Notes: generated by a model not told the origin, from the letters alone. Shown: positions 44,960 through 57,880, numbered from the stretch's first letter. The stretch: 64,000 nucleotides of DNA from Vicia villosa (GCF_029867415.1 NC_081185.1:73443553-73507552); one strand, 5' to 3'. Numbers and translations: made by a program.

Positions 44960-47900
44960 TGTCATACCCCAAAATTTGTCCTATTCATTTCATCTACAAA
45001 GATTCAGAAGACTAGGGTTCCACCCAAGCAACACTCCTTGCCAAGAGCCTCCTAAGGCTAGGGTTTGAGATACTCTTAGGGGAATCAATAAGAGAGGGCT
45101 CTTAATCAATGGTATATGGTTCATGTTGATCTAATGCAATTCCATGGGAAAAGTCAAGGCACAACTCCAAAGGTTACCTGCTCAAACATTCCCAAGATCC
45201 ACAGTCAATTGATCCAAACCTAAAGGTCAACTACAATCAAAGCATGATTCAAACCTATGATCATTGGTCAAACCTCAAGTATAGAGGTGCATATCCATCA
45301 TTTGATCAAAGCTTGATCATGATTCCATCAATAGAAACTCAGAGATGAACAAATACAAAAAGGTTCAAATTAGGGTTTCTTTAGGAGAAAGTCAACCCAA
45401 CTTTGACTGGGCATAACTTTCACATGGAACATCAAAAATTCCCCACTCAAAGCCTATTTTGAAGGAAATTGGATTCTCTACAACTTTGTCTCTCACGAGC
45501 CAAGGCCAGAAATGCTTTATTTGAGAGTTATAGTACAAAAGATTACAGGTCCTTTTCAAGCATCCTTCAAAAACAGTTTTTTTGCAAAGAGGATATGATC
45601 AAGATAAAAGCTCCAAATGAAAAAATATGTTCCAAAGTGGCTTATAGAGGACCTCTTGAGGTTTCCAAAAAGTACTAGAACTCCCTCATATCTTAAAAAT
45701 TGAGTGAGATATGCTTGATCAAAGTTGGGTGATTTTTGGAGATAAATTGTGAAATAAGGAGGTTCAAATTGGATTTCTTGCAAATAGGCCCATACTTTTA
45801 TGACTTGAACTTGGCCCATAAGTTATCCAAAACATATGCCACGAATTTTATCACTTTATTTGATTTTTTACACAATTTTATTTCATTTAAAATTGATTTT
45901 TAATGATTTAAATAAGTGAGAAATCAAATATTTTGGTAGAAAATATATTTTGGTGATTTCCAATCAACATTAATGTTAGAATATAATATATTTTCGTGGC
46001 AAAATTAGTTGGGAAGAGATTGATATAATTTTGGCCAAAATAAGAAACTTACTATTCAAGAAAAAAAATCCAATTTCTCAACTATGGCAAAATTTGATTT
46101 AAGGAATTCTTGGGCTCTTTTTTAAACCTAACGCACTCCCTATAAGTAGAGGAGAAGGTACACACGCACAGGGGTTAAGGATTCTGATCAGAGGCAAGGG
46201 TTCAAGAAAGAAAAAAGCTTCAATAATCGAAATTCGGTTTTGGCAATTGAGAGGTTTCTAGCGAGGATTGAAGATTGCAAAAGCTTCCCCAAGAGTTTCT
46301 AAACGTGTGAGGATCATCACGCTGCAACAACACCCCCAGAACATCCTCCAATTAGCCGAGGTAGGTTGTTCTGAACTTTGGATCGAGTAACATGATTTGT
46401 GCATTCATATGTTAAATTGTTTGTGTTTTATGCTTTGGGTGATTGCTATGAACGTTTCTGGATGATTGAATTGAAGTTTGCGTGGTTTGTCTGTGCATTG
46501 CCATTAACGGCCGAGCAAGGTTTTAGGGTTTATGAATTAGGGTTTTCTGCTAAGGCTTCAATTAGGTCTAATGGGTGGTTCAATCAGGTTCGCATGGTCA
46601 GGACGAGTTGATCTGGGGTGGTGCGAAATATTTATGCGTGCGTATGAGCTAATCGCTATTTTGTAGGTGTATTTGCTACGAATGGGATCCTGGCAAATTC
46701 GTAGCAAAATATGCAGGAATCCTCAGGTATGGTTGGGGAAGATGATGTGTTGTCACATCCTGATTTGCTTGTTTGAAATTTCGCGCGCTGAATCCCTTTT
46801 AATTTTGTTGTTTTATATATAATTTAATAGGGGTGAATCTTAAACACGCGCGTTGTATGGTTGGGGTGGTAGCGAATCGTTTGTGTGAGCGTGGGGGTGG
46901 GGGTTCCAATCCTCGCTCCCGCATATTATTTTTTCTGAATTTTCACCCTGGATCCTATGTGTCTGTGTGCCTATAGTTCACCATGTACCCTCAGATCTGA
47001 ACCATAGAATCTCATTAAAATTAGATCCAACGAACCCTGATCAAACCCCTATATTATGAGCCTTAATAACAATCCTATTGAATCAAACCCCTTAATAACT
47101 AATTTAATTTAATTAATATAATTGGTTTTAATTAATTCTTTTTATATATAATTAATTATATAATAATTATTTTTTGTAAATAAAAAATATATGATATTAT
47201 TATTAAAAATTCCAATTTGTTGTTCGTTCCGATTAAATCGATTAATCGCTATGGTCAACAATAATTTTAATTAAAATGTTATTTAATTAAATAAAAAAAT
47301 TGGTTTCTATTATTTGGTTAAATGGTTGTAATTATTTTATTAGTTGTGATGATTAACCGTCCTTCCTTCGCTTTAATTTGTTATTCTTTTTTATCGAATC
47401 AATCGATTACGAGGGGTAACAATGCATATAAAATTCATGAAAAATGATTAAAAAATACTATTATTCGTTATTAGTAATGATCAAATTAATTGATTAAAAT
47501 TGGTAACGATCAAATTATTAACCTTTTAACTATGGTAATTGAATCAATCGATTATTGCGGTTAATGATACAAATTAAACTAGGGTTGTACGCCCAGACCC
47601 TAAAACAGTTCCAAAACCTTTTCAAAACTTCTAGTATCAAATTACACATTATCATAGGCTATTTCCAAAGCCTTTGAGGCAATTCCCAATCCTATCAAAT
47701 TCAAATTCTAAGGGCGTACAACCCTTCCCCGAACTACGTGGACTCTGATTCTCCCTAAGGAGATACGTAGGCATTTGGCAACAAGGCGAGTCCCCCTCCT
47801 CCAATTCTTAATCATTTTCAATAATTAAACCTTTAACCCTACTAATTGTCTTTACCCTTTTTATGCTTTTCTGCCATAACCCTTATCTTTGCAATGTTAA

Positions 47901-48050
47901 CCTTTATGAAAGGGTTTTGGGTGCCTAACACCTTCCCTTAACCCGAATATAGTATCTTACCCTTAATCTCTTAACCATCAAAGGTTTCCTATTCGCCTTG
48001 GTAGAATAGGTGGCGACTCTCTAAGTTTAAATTTTAGGCAGGTTGCTACA
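44960..48050 (+). mobile_element. Solo LTR E (3091 bp) with CGCAC target duplication
   Basis: Starts TGTCATACCCCAAAATTTG and ends GGTTGCTACA; CGCAC at 44955-44959 and 48051-48055. No primer site or interior, so it is a solo LTR from LTR-LTR recombination. It has TATAAGTAG at 46141, box A/B-like motifs at 46869-46912, a U5 hairpin at 47912-47944 and a PBS-like TGGCGACTCT at 48011-48020. It shares text with the B LTR after the tRNA-like part (GTTCACCAT-ACCCTCA). Confidence 0.93.
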
Positions 48051-48407
48051 CGCACATCAACGAACAGGCGGCCACTCCACGTATCCACTTCCGATGCACA
48101 TCGCCGCCGCCGGTCGTTCCTTTCCCTGTAGAGTCGTTTCGCTCGATCCGACAGCACCACCAATCACTGGATTCGTGAGCTCCCCCTGCGCGGCCGTACG
48201 ACCCTCTTCTCCGACGAACGGATCCAGAAAATCACCATTATGGATCTGATTTGGGGAAAACTTTGTGCGTCATAAAAAAATGAAAATCTTTGTGTGGATG
48301 AGGGTCTCTGTATGTTTTAAAAGAGGGAACACAGAGGCGTAGTTTGTTTTGGGTTTGAGTTCTCCAATTTTGTTTGTTAAATTATGTGAGCATACCAAGT
48401 GTGACAG

Positions 48408-48482
48408 GTGGTTATCATAGCACGAATGGCAAAAGCTCTTGCTTGCAAACTGAAGAGCCTGGGTTCGATCCTCCCTGGCTAC
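48408..48482 (+). other. tRNA-like segment, 3' LTR copy of element B
   Basis: Same 75-bp segment as 35425-35499, with boxes A and B intact. Confidence 0.6.
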
Positions 48483-49607
48483 AATGATTTTACTAAATTG
48501 CTTATTTACAGATCCAGCGCGCTGCTGCCTCATACGTTCACCATACACCCTCAATTACCACCATCAGATCTCCTACAATTCTGATCTAACATCATAAGGC
48601 TGAGGGCTTACCATGGACTGCAAAGGGAGCGCCACACACAATAAAAACCAGGTTTTTTTAATAGTTATTTGTTTATTGTATTAATTAAATATTTAATATA
48701 TTAGTTAATGTTATTTAATTTAAATTATTAAATTAGGTTAGGATAAAATTAGGATTAGGCTAATACTAGGATTTAGGATCTATCTCCCGATTATCTCGAC
48801 TTTTTGACTTAATTTATTTTAGTCAACTTTAATTAAAAATCATAAAAACCCTATATAGGATCCAAATATTAGGGTTTGCCCAATCCTATTGCCCATTTGG
48901 CAAAGAACATTAACCCTTAATTAATTCTCTCCTCGACCCGACTAAATCTATTAGTCGCATTAGACGAGAGATGAAAAATACTTAAAATTTAAAACACATT
49001 TAATTTGCTGCCCGCGACGATCAATCTATCGATCTGAGTAACCAGCAATGCCCATTAATCTGTTAGTTATACTGATCAAATCTATTGATCACCGCATCTA
49101 ACAGTGACATATCAAATCAGGGTTGTACGCCCAAATCTAAAACATTTAAAACACCTCAAATCAAACTACGGATTTTCATCCTTTTCAATCAGGCAATTCA
49201 AAATGCCTTTCAAATCACAACTTCTAAAACTACGATAGGCCATTCAAAAAGCCTTCAAACCATTCAAATCAAATTCTAAGGCGTACAACCCTGTGCCCGA
49301 ACTACGTTGACTCTGATTCTCCATAAGGAGATACGTAGGCACTTGGTAACAAGGCGAGTCTCCCCCCCCTAAAATCTCAATTTCCCCCTATTCAACTCTT
49401 TAGCTATTAAACCTCAATATTTTAGCCATAAACCTTTACCTTAGATTCAAAGCCAATAGGAAAGGGTTGAGGGTGCCTAATACCTTCCCTCGACCTGATT
49501 ATAATAACTTACCCCGATCTCTAAACTGCGTAGGGTTTCCTATTCGCCCTTCAGAATAGGTGGCGACTCTCTAAGTCTTAATCTTTAAGGCAGGTTGTTA
49601 CATAGGC

Positions 49608-50258
49608 CTCGGTGTATTTCTTAACCGCTATTTAGAGAAAAGATTGTGGTGTAGACCTCGATGTGCATTCTCTAAATATTCAAAAGCTCTTTTTTTTTTG
49701 TATCATCTAAGTCACAAATAAATTCCCTTAAAAACACCCAACCAAAAATACTCAAAATGCTTAATAAAAGGCTCAGACTTAAAACAAAGTAAGGAAGCGA
49801 TGCGAAGCCTTGTAGTGGGTTTTGTCATCGTGGAATTACAATAAAAGACACAAACCCAAGTTCATTCTGCTGCTAAGAACAAGTTAAGTCCTTTCCAAAA
49901 ATAGGCGTATGAGTCTCCAAAGGTCGAGCATCGTGGATTGTGATCTTAACCGCTGTTCAACTAAAAAACACAAAACAAATGGAAACTATTGAGCTGAACT
50001 ACGGTAGCTCTGATTCCTTGTAAGGGATACGTAGCCATTGGGTCGCGGGGCCTAAGCGAGCACACTTATAAATAATTCCTTCTTTTCCCCGTATTTCTTT
50101 TGCATTCATTCGCATTTAGGTTTAGTCATAGTTTACACCCTTTAGATAGAAACAAACATAGGTGGATACCATCGAGTACGATGGGCGTGAGGGGTGCTAG
50201 CATCTTCCCCTTGCGTAACCGACTCCCGATTCTGATTCCATTTTTCGCGCTAGCGACA
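49608..50258 (+). repeat. Element C 5' LTR, right end
   Basis: Continues the LTR after B. Contains one or two units of the GTAGGCCTCGATGTGCATTC repeat, U5 double hairpin at 50169-50215 and CA end (GCTAGCGACA) two bases before a primer site. It resembles the end of solo LTR D. Confidence 0.8.
50169..50215 (+). promoter_or_regulatory. U5 double hairpin of element C LTR
   Basis: CCATCG-AGTA-CGATGG (50169-50184), then CGTGAGGGG/CCCCTTGCG (50186-50215, two G-U pairs) around TGCTAGCATCTT. Confidence 0.7.
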
Positions 50259-50761
50259 GCTGGCGACTCTGTTGGGGATGTGATAGACCTGTGCTGGTCC
50301 ATTCTTAGCGAGTCGATCCTAACCTTTGTTTGTTTCGTTTATTAGGTGTTTCTTTGTTTGTTTATTTGTTTACATCCTGTATATATATGTTTGCATATCA
50401 TGTTTATTTTCTACTTGCATATCATATTTACTTTCTCGCATTCTGAACTATATTATGGGTCCCTGTGGGGGCCACATATTTTCTCTGTTTGCAGGTTGGG
50501 TGGGATGTTTCTATGAGGTAAAAGGCCCAATACCCAGGCCAGAGTTGACACATAGGATACCTAGGATAGAGTGGATAGTCATGACGCCGATGAGATGTCA
50601 GGTCTTGTCTAGTGCAATCATGAGACCCACGCCCAGTCGAGGTCCAAATGGGGTATCATTATTGGCATGTAGATGCAACGATGGTGGTACCTCAGGAGGA
50701 CTGATAACGCTGGTTGCCATTTTGACCTACCCTGACCTAGATTCACCTGTGAGTGGGGAGG
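50259..50761 (+). other. Element C primer site and start of leader, cut by F
   Basis: TGGCGACTCTGTTGGGGAT at 50261-50279 is a tRNA-Arg-type primer site. The leader runs to GTGAGTGGGGAGG; Ogre-1 has CAGTGGGGAGGGTATCACC in its own leader, so C is an Ogre-like element interrupted here. GGAGG (50757-50761) would be the left target duplication of F. The rest of C was not found in the window. Confidence 0.7.
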
Positions 50762-53700
50762 TGTCATACCCCAAAATTTGCCCTCCTGATTTTACTTCTA
50801 CTGACTGAAACTTTGCATTCATGCGCATCTTTCCATTAAGACATTAACATATCTTTGCACTCATTCAAAAAGTATATGTGTTTATCATGCGCATTTTTAT
50901 TCAGTTAATAATGAATTATGCCTATTTTACTAATCTTTTTAAAATTTAAAATTTTATTCAATTTGAATTGAATTTTAAAAAGATAGTATTGTTGCACCCC
51001 AAAATTTGCCCATTCATTTTTTCTACTAAATGGCTTATTATTTTAACTTCACTTGCATTTTAGCCCGTTTACACATCATGCATTCATTAAAAATAATATT
51101 GGTTCGTTAAATCAGTAATGGTGGATTAAAGGCATTAGTTTTATCATGGTTTATTTCCATATTTATTTAGTAATCAAGAGGATTTTTATGGAGTTTGGAT
51201 ATAAGTATTTGGTACTCCACTTGACTTATATATTCTGATGCTCATCTAAGTTGGCAAAGGAGAAGAAGATTTGAATTTTAGAGTATCACTAATTGGAGAG
51301 AAAGAAGGTAATTCAGATCCTATTTGAAAGTGTGAATAGAAAAATCATTACATTCCCATTACAAGGATTCAAAAGTTAGCTCTACTACAAAAATGGGATC
51401 CATTACATACATGCTACATTGTAAATTCAATACAGAATAAAAAAAAAAAGAGTTATGCTGAATACAAAGCTTTTCGTATTGGTTCTTTTACAATCGTTCA
51501 AAGTTCAAATTCAAGAATCAAAGAACCAATCTCATTTACTATCACTTATTACATGTCCAAGAGCAATCTTCCAAACTTCATCATAATTCATTACAAGCTC
51601 CTTTGAGGGTTCATTACAAGTGTTACATTACAAGGTTCAACTTCATCATTCAAAAGTTTCTACAAAAAAAGAGAGAAGCCAAATTACATTGTAAACATCA
51701 TTTCACTTCAATTTATATTACAAGATACTACATGAAGACATGGCTTCTACCATTCAACCAGAAATCCTATAAGAAAACAAAGGCCATTCTCCATCATTTA
51801 TGGGCATCCTGCATTCTTCGAGTTAATCTCCATTCGTTCCTTCCTCATGATAGTTCTGTTTACATATATCCATCAAGCGATAAAGTAAACCAAACCCTCT
51901 TCAATTCTCTTTCTCCTTTCGTGACCAAAGGACTTGCAGCTCCGTAAACCGATTCCCCACAAATAAACTGAGCCACCTGCATAAGACAGAATTCATAACA
52001 GAAAAAAAACATAGCAAATGGATTAAACTTGCAGCCCTGCATATAACATAAACCACCCTCCTAATTAATCCCTGGCCGAATTCAGTTTCAAACCCAAACA
52101 CTTTGTAACTAACCTATCCTAACTGTCAAAACGAAAAAAAATAGAGCTCTAACCGAATCTCTAACTTCCTAACAGATTCAAAACAGATCCCTAACTGAAT
52201 TTCCAAGAGAAAAAGAGAAAGAGGCTAACCTGTCACGGCTATAAAATCTCAGAACTCGATTCTTCAAAGGTTCTTCACTCTGTTTTCCATTTTCTTCATC
52301 CATCTCCATTTCAATTCTCCATCACTCCATCCTCTGAACCATTCACACAGAATTCACTTTCACTTCTTCACTCCTGGACTCTCCACCATCTTTATCATTT
52401 CCTCAAATCATCATCATCAATCCATTACTCTTCATCTACCTCACACTTCAATCATCAAATCCTCAACCTCTCCATACTCTAACCGACCTTCACATCTCCG
52501 AGTCACGACCTTCATCCCTTGAATCTTCATCTTCATCGCTGCACCTGTTCATCATCTTCAATTGTGTCAACAATAACGCAACGAATCAACGTCATCGCAT
52601 CGGAAACGCAAGAAACGAAGAAGGAGAAGAATCGGATAAAGATTAACTTTGAAGCTTACCGTAATTTCTCGGCATCAACATCTTTGGATCCGCAGCAATT
52701 TCAATCTCCACCACAACCTGATTCAATCTTCTTCATCTTCCTCTGTCATTCTTCAACCTTCATCATCGGAACTTCATCTTCATCTGCAACAACGAAGAAC
52801 ACTCATCATCATCATCGTCACGAAATCGAGAGATATTGAGATAGGCGAGAGAGATAGAGAAAGACGGAGGCCGGTGAGATTGAAGAGAGTGAGAGTTTTG
52901 CCGGAGATCTCCGCCGGTGAAAACTTCGGTCGTCGCCGTCGTGAGAGAGGGAGAGGGATTTGTTCACGTGAGAGCTCAATAGCCACAAGTTTGTAACCCT
53001 AATTTCTCCCCCCTCTTCTTTAATGTCTTAATTAATCTCTTTCTCTTAATTGATAATAATTAATTGATAATAAGCTGTTAATCATAAATTAATGGATTAA
53101 ATCGTGGTTAATAGAATTAGTTGGTGATTAATTGAATAAAGTTTGAATAAGCTGGATCATTACTATCTCTTGGGCCACACGGTTCTACTTCCCCAATTTG
53201 GCCCATTAGCTTTTTTTTCTCACATGAACAGAAGTCTGAAAACAATGTGATATTGGATCAGAACAATAATGCTGGGCCTGTAACTGAACCGCTACCTGCA
53301 CCTCCCTTGGGCCCATGAATTTCCTTTATAAAAATCTATAACAATAATCACCATTCTGGGCCAACCATTGGGCCCTATGCCCAGACTTGCTTATCACACC
53401 ATGTAATTCAGATTACACCCCCTGTTTTCATTTTTTTTAGATTTAGGTAATTAGATTTTTTGCCACTTCTTTTTAGTAATTAAAATGCTAATCCTTCCTA
53501 TTAGTTTTAGAACTTTTAATACATGATTTTTGACATATAAAAATAATCACAAAAATATTAGTTTAGGCTCATTCCCTTTTAATTCATTTTGGTTAATTAG
53601 AATTCAATTTTCTTTCATAAAAGCCTTAGATAAAAAATAGTTTCTTTCATTCCATTTTTGCACTTTATTCTTGATCACTTGTGTTCATATTCGGTGCTAT

Positions 53701-53961
53701 ATTTTCAAGTCACTATTTCCGTCATTTTACACTAATTTTTGTATCGTTGTTTACTTGTATTTCACTTGTGATTTCGATCTCCGCTTATGCTTGTAATTTC
53801 ATTTCTTTAATCCTAACACTAGGTAGAGACCATGACAATATTAGGAATTAGAAGTTCCCATTCATTTAAGGCTAGTTTTCTTTCCCTTTCTCTTTTCAAC
53901 TTTAAAACATTAATAAAGGACGACGCGAATCATGCTAATGCCTTTTTTTGTGTGAAAGAAT

Positions 53962-54275
53962 CGATTGTGGCGTAGGCCTCGATGTGCATTCTCTAAATAT
54001 TCAAAAAACTGTATTTTATTTAGAGAAACGATTGTGGCGTAGGCCTCGATGTGCATTCTCTAAATATTCAAAAACTGTATTTTATTTAGAGAATCGATTG
54101 TGGCGTAGGCCTCGATGTGCATTCTCTAAATATTCAAAAAACTGTATTTTATTTAGAGAATCGATTGTGGCGTAGGCCTTGATGTGCATTCTCTAAATAT
54201 TCAAAAATTGTATTTCATCTAGAGAAACGATTGTGGCGTAGGCCTCGATGTGCATTCTCTAAATATTCAAAAAGA
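53962..54275 (+). repeat. About 67-bp tandem repeat in solo LTR D, five copies
   Basis: CGATTGTGGCGTAGGCCTCG at 53962, 54029, 54095, 54162 (as TAGGCCTTG) and 54228. Each junction carries the inverted repeat TTCTCTAAATA/TATTTAGAGAA. Confidence 0.9.
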
Positions 54276-54790
54276 CTCTTTTTAAGGCATGATTCAAGTC
54301 ACAAATTAATTTCCCTTAAATGACACTTAACCAAAAACATTTCAAAATATCTAATAAAGGCTCAGACCTAAACAAAGTAAGGAAGTGATGCGAATCCTTG
54401 TAGTAGGTTTTCGTCCATCATGGAATTACACCTAAAAGACACAAACAAATTTTCTCTATTCTTTCTCTTGCCTTCAGGGCATTCTTTCTCCTAATCGGAC
54501 ACGTTATTTCCGCTCCATTCCCAGCTTAAGACTCCAGAGGTCGAGCAGCGGAGTGTGAATGTAACTTCGTCCACTAAAAAACACAAAAACAAACAAAAGC
54601 TAAAGAGCCGAACTACGACGCTCTATTTCCTAAAAAGGATACGTAGGCATTAGGTCGCGGGGCCTAAGCGAGCACAACTATTTAAAAACCATATTTTCCC
54701 CGTGTTTCTTTTCTTTCATTTGCATGCATTCCCTTAGAAATTTAGCCTTAGATTTATACACCCTTAGAATAGAACAAACGTAAGTGGATA

Positions 54791-54837
54791 CCATCGAGTA
54801 CGATGGGCGTGAGGGGTGCTAGCACCTTCCCCTCGCG
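54791..54837 (+). promoter_or_regulatory. U5 double hairpin of solo LTR D
   Basis: CCATCG-AGTA-CGATGG (54791-54806) and CGTGAGGGG/CCCCTCGCG (54808-54837, one G-U pair) around TGCTAGCACCTT. Confidence 0.75.
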
Positions 54838-54984
54838 TAACCGACTCCCGTACCTTGATCTCTGGTCGAAAGACCTCTTTCTTATCCATTCTTTATTCCA
54901 GGTTTTCTGATATTCCTTTCCCGCGATGGGATAAATATATTGGTGGCGACTCTGTTCACATTTTCGCGAGCGTGCGACAAGTAT

Positions 54985-57420
54985 TACTAATTCATATTAT
55001 CTAGTTTTGTTATATTTTTTAGGTGAGGTGCAAATGCCAAAACAATTTTCAAGGTCCATTATCCATTTTTATAAAGCCCAAATAGGACATTAGAAAAACC
55101 TAAAGTTTTGTTATAAATAGGCTAGCAATAAACCCTTATAGAGGAATTTTGGGAATCCCTCATCCGAACCCTGATTTTTTTCCTTTATCGTACAAATTCC
55201 ATAAACCAACTTTTTTAACCTAGCTCCCATGTACTCCATCCATTACTGACTCATTCTTAGACTTCTCATGCGCCAACCCTTATCTTTGCTCTGCGCGAAA
55301 GATAACACCACAAAATTTTCACAAATTTCCTCACTGACATTCATGTCTTTGTTGTTGTTTTGCAGGAAGTAGAAAAGAAAAAAAGAGATTTGATCGCCGT
55401 TAATCTTGTAACTTTCTTTTGTGTTTCTGTCAAACGTGTTGCAGGTTGCGGTAAAAAAGGGAAGTCGCAAGGTTATCAAAGAGAAGAAGCATGTCGAAAG
55501 CTCGAGCCGAATCGCATAACGCAATCTCAACTTTCTCCAAACACTGAAGCCATTCCTTCAAATCGCACCATTCTCGACTAGCAAAACCTCCGTCAAATAA
55601 ACAGATTTGTGGATTCATGTTTCAAAACTATATTCACTCCAAATAAGAGACAAATTGTGTTTGCTCTTGTTGTTTTTGGTTCAGGTTCTCATCGAGACAG
55701 AGGAAGAAGTAGAGAACCGTTCGAAAACCACTTTGTCAATGACTGCGGAGCTCCGTCCATCGCCTCCCGTAATCAACCTTCAAGAATGATCCAAAAGATT
55801 CATCATACAAAACGTAATCTCGATTTCACACCATCACCAACATAAATCTTCATCGTTCAACCGCGAACATAAGCATCACACAGCAACATAAATCTGAAGT
55901 TTCGAAGCAGAACCGCAACCAACAACAAAATTCATTGTTCGACATCACACATCCGATTCAATTCAATAATCAACTCAACGATGCAGCTTCAGCGTAGACG
56001 CGTCGAGTAACATCTTCATCACCTCGACTCGAATCGCCGATGAAACCTCCTGCCGACATCGCATAAAGAAACAACCGCTGATTCAGCATCGCAACCTTTC
56101 TCCTCCGATCCGCGACGCCACATCTTGTTTCAGATACAATTCAGAATCGCAACACACCTTGCATCATCTTTAACATTCAGATTCTTTAAAGTTGCAATAT
56201 CATCATCTCAAACATCACTCGGCATGAAATCAATTCTGCAAACAATGTTGATTCTCTCTCAACAACGTCACGATACCTATTTAACTAGAAGCAATTTCGA
56301 GTCAGAGCAAGATTCAAAAGGGGAAGAAGGGATAACTGAGGATCCAGCATTATACGTGAGCGTCTGAACTCGTGGCCGACGGTGGAATTCGTCAGACTAG
56401 CTCTGACTTCGTGAGTTTTATTGTCTCCTCTTTGTTTCTTTGATACTATTTTGTACCTTCTTCTTTGTTGAGTTGAATCTCTCATACAATTGTTTGATTA
56501 ACCTTGTGGTTTCCATCCAATTTAGATTTACAACTATAGGGTTTTGAGAAGAGATTGAAGTTATTATAACATGGAAGCAAGGTTGTTGAGTGAGGTAGAA
56601 AGATGTTGGGCGTGAGATTCAATTTTCAGAGGAGAGATGTTTCTTGAATATGGGAACAGGGTATCGCATGAAGAAGAAGATAAGAGGCGGACCATATGTT
56701 TTGTTCGTTAGGTTTTTTTCCTTGCTGGGCCAATTCATTAAAACCCAATTCGGTTTTCTTTTACACACCCCATGCCAGCGAATTATACCCCTTCTTGGTT
56801 GAGTCTAAAGAATTTTGTTTTGGGCCTTCATCCTTTTGTTTGAGCCCAATACCCTTAATGCTTTCAGCACCTCCTTTTACTGTTTCAGTTGTGCTACTTT
56901 GATCATTGATTGGTTTTACCTCATTTTAGTTTTAATATTTATTTCTCTAATATTTAATTGCTATAATACAAATAATATGTTTCTTTTTTTATTAGACGAA
57001 TTAGATTTTATTTTGCCATAATAAAAATACCAATAAATATTTTAGTTAATGCTCTTTTTATAATTCAATATGTTCTTAGATATCTCTTGTTAATTCTCGA
57101 TTAATATTTGTAAATATCTTTTATCAATTTCTATGCCTTATTTTCTATATGCGTACTAACATTTTCTCGTTTATTGCGAGGTACTACAATCGCGAGCATT
57201 GGACTATTTTGCATGCGTGGATTAATCCAATGTTTCGGAGCCTGCAGTCCCATGGTGGACCTTCAAGAGTCGACCACACATGATCCAGAGCTAAGATTAA
57301 TCAAAGATCTTTTAGTCACGCGCATCACCCGACCAAAAAGCTAAGTTTTTCTAATTTCTTTGTTTAATAACATTTCGATTTTTATTTTGCCTTATAAAAA
57401 ATAGGGTTTACTTCATGAAT
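54985..57420 (+). other. F sequence after D: LTR-like, no gene seen
   Basis: TATAAATAGGCTAGC at 55112-55126 suggests an LTR promoter. 55200-56420 is of mixed composition with several TTTGCAG or TTCAG acceptor-like tracts (55361, 55440). No frame here resembles a known protein. Confidence 0.5.
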
Positions 57421-57880
57421 CATGCCTACACTAAAAAAACGTTACCTTTGTATATTCTTTTCAGGGTTACTTCCAGATACCTTCCGATCACGCGCCACGC
57501 CTTTTACGAAGCTAAGTTCTAATTTTGTTTTCCTTTAAATATTATTTGCATTATAAAATGATTATTAGGTCTGAAAACCTCGAAAGTCAATGGACTCTTT
57601 TACACTCACGTCTTTTATTTATTTTGCCCATTTTTCAGGGTTAACCTCGAGGCTACCTCTGACTACAAACCATATCATATCAAATCAAAAGCTAAGTCCT
57701 ATTATTTTTAAATATTCATTCTATTTTATTTCTTTCATCAAATTAGGGTTAGCCTTAATTGTCATTGAATTAGCCATACACTCACTATTTTCTGTTTATT
57801 TCTCCCTTTTCCAATTTTCAGGGTTTGCCAGCCGTCAAAGCTCAATAGTCGGTAACCCTAAAACCCTGGTTTGTTTTAAT
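57421..57880 (+). repeat. Degenerate direct repeats, 175-195-bp spacing
   Basis: TTTTCAGGGTT recurs at about 57459, 57633 and 57826; the first two copies are followed by ACCT...AAGCTAAGT. Confidence 0.5.

Larger units (their letters stand above)
33832..49602 (+). mobile_element. Element B: non-autonomous Ogre-related LTR element
   Basis: LTRs 33832-36623 (2792 bp) and 43709-49602 (about 2798 bp after removing solo LTR E and its duplication), flanked by TAGGC (33827-33831 and 49603-49607). The 7.1-kb interior has a tRNA-Arg-type primer site, no protein-coding gene, several hairpin-rich tandem arrays, and blocks shared with element A. The LTRs show several substitutions and small indels, so B is older than Ogre-1 and A. 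Confidence 0.93.
43709..49602 (+). repeat. Element B 3' LTR, interrupted by solo LTR E
   Basis: 43709-44959 and 48056-49602 together match the 5' LTR; the break is at a position equal to about 35063. It differs from the 5' LTR by a longer ATT repeat (44025-44055), a shorter C run (49363-49369) and scattered substitutions. Confidence 0.93.
50990..54979 (+). mobile_element. Solo LTR D (3990 bp) with AGTAT target duplication
   Basis: Starts TGTTGCACCCCAAAATTTG, ends GCGTGCGACA; AGTAT at 50985-50989 and 54980-54984. Contains a TATAAAA candidate (52240-52246), CT-rich sequence (52250-52850), a 67-bp array (53962-54275), U5 double hairpin (54791-54837) and a PBS-like TGGCGACTCTG (54944-54954). No interior, so solo. 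Confidence 0.92.

Noticed and set aside
50259..50761. Element C as a tiny element with a 503-bp interior between two LTRs
   Set aside because: The flanking LTRs are of different families, and the leader stops at a motif that continues in Ogre-1; insertion of F explains it better.
52519..52996. Frames of 106-115 codons in LTR D
   Set aside because: CT/ATC-rich low complexity within a solo LTR; no family resemblance.
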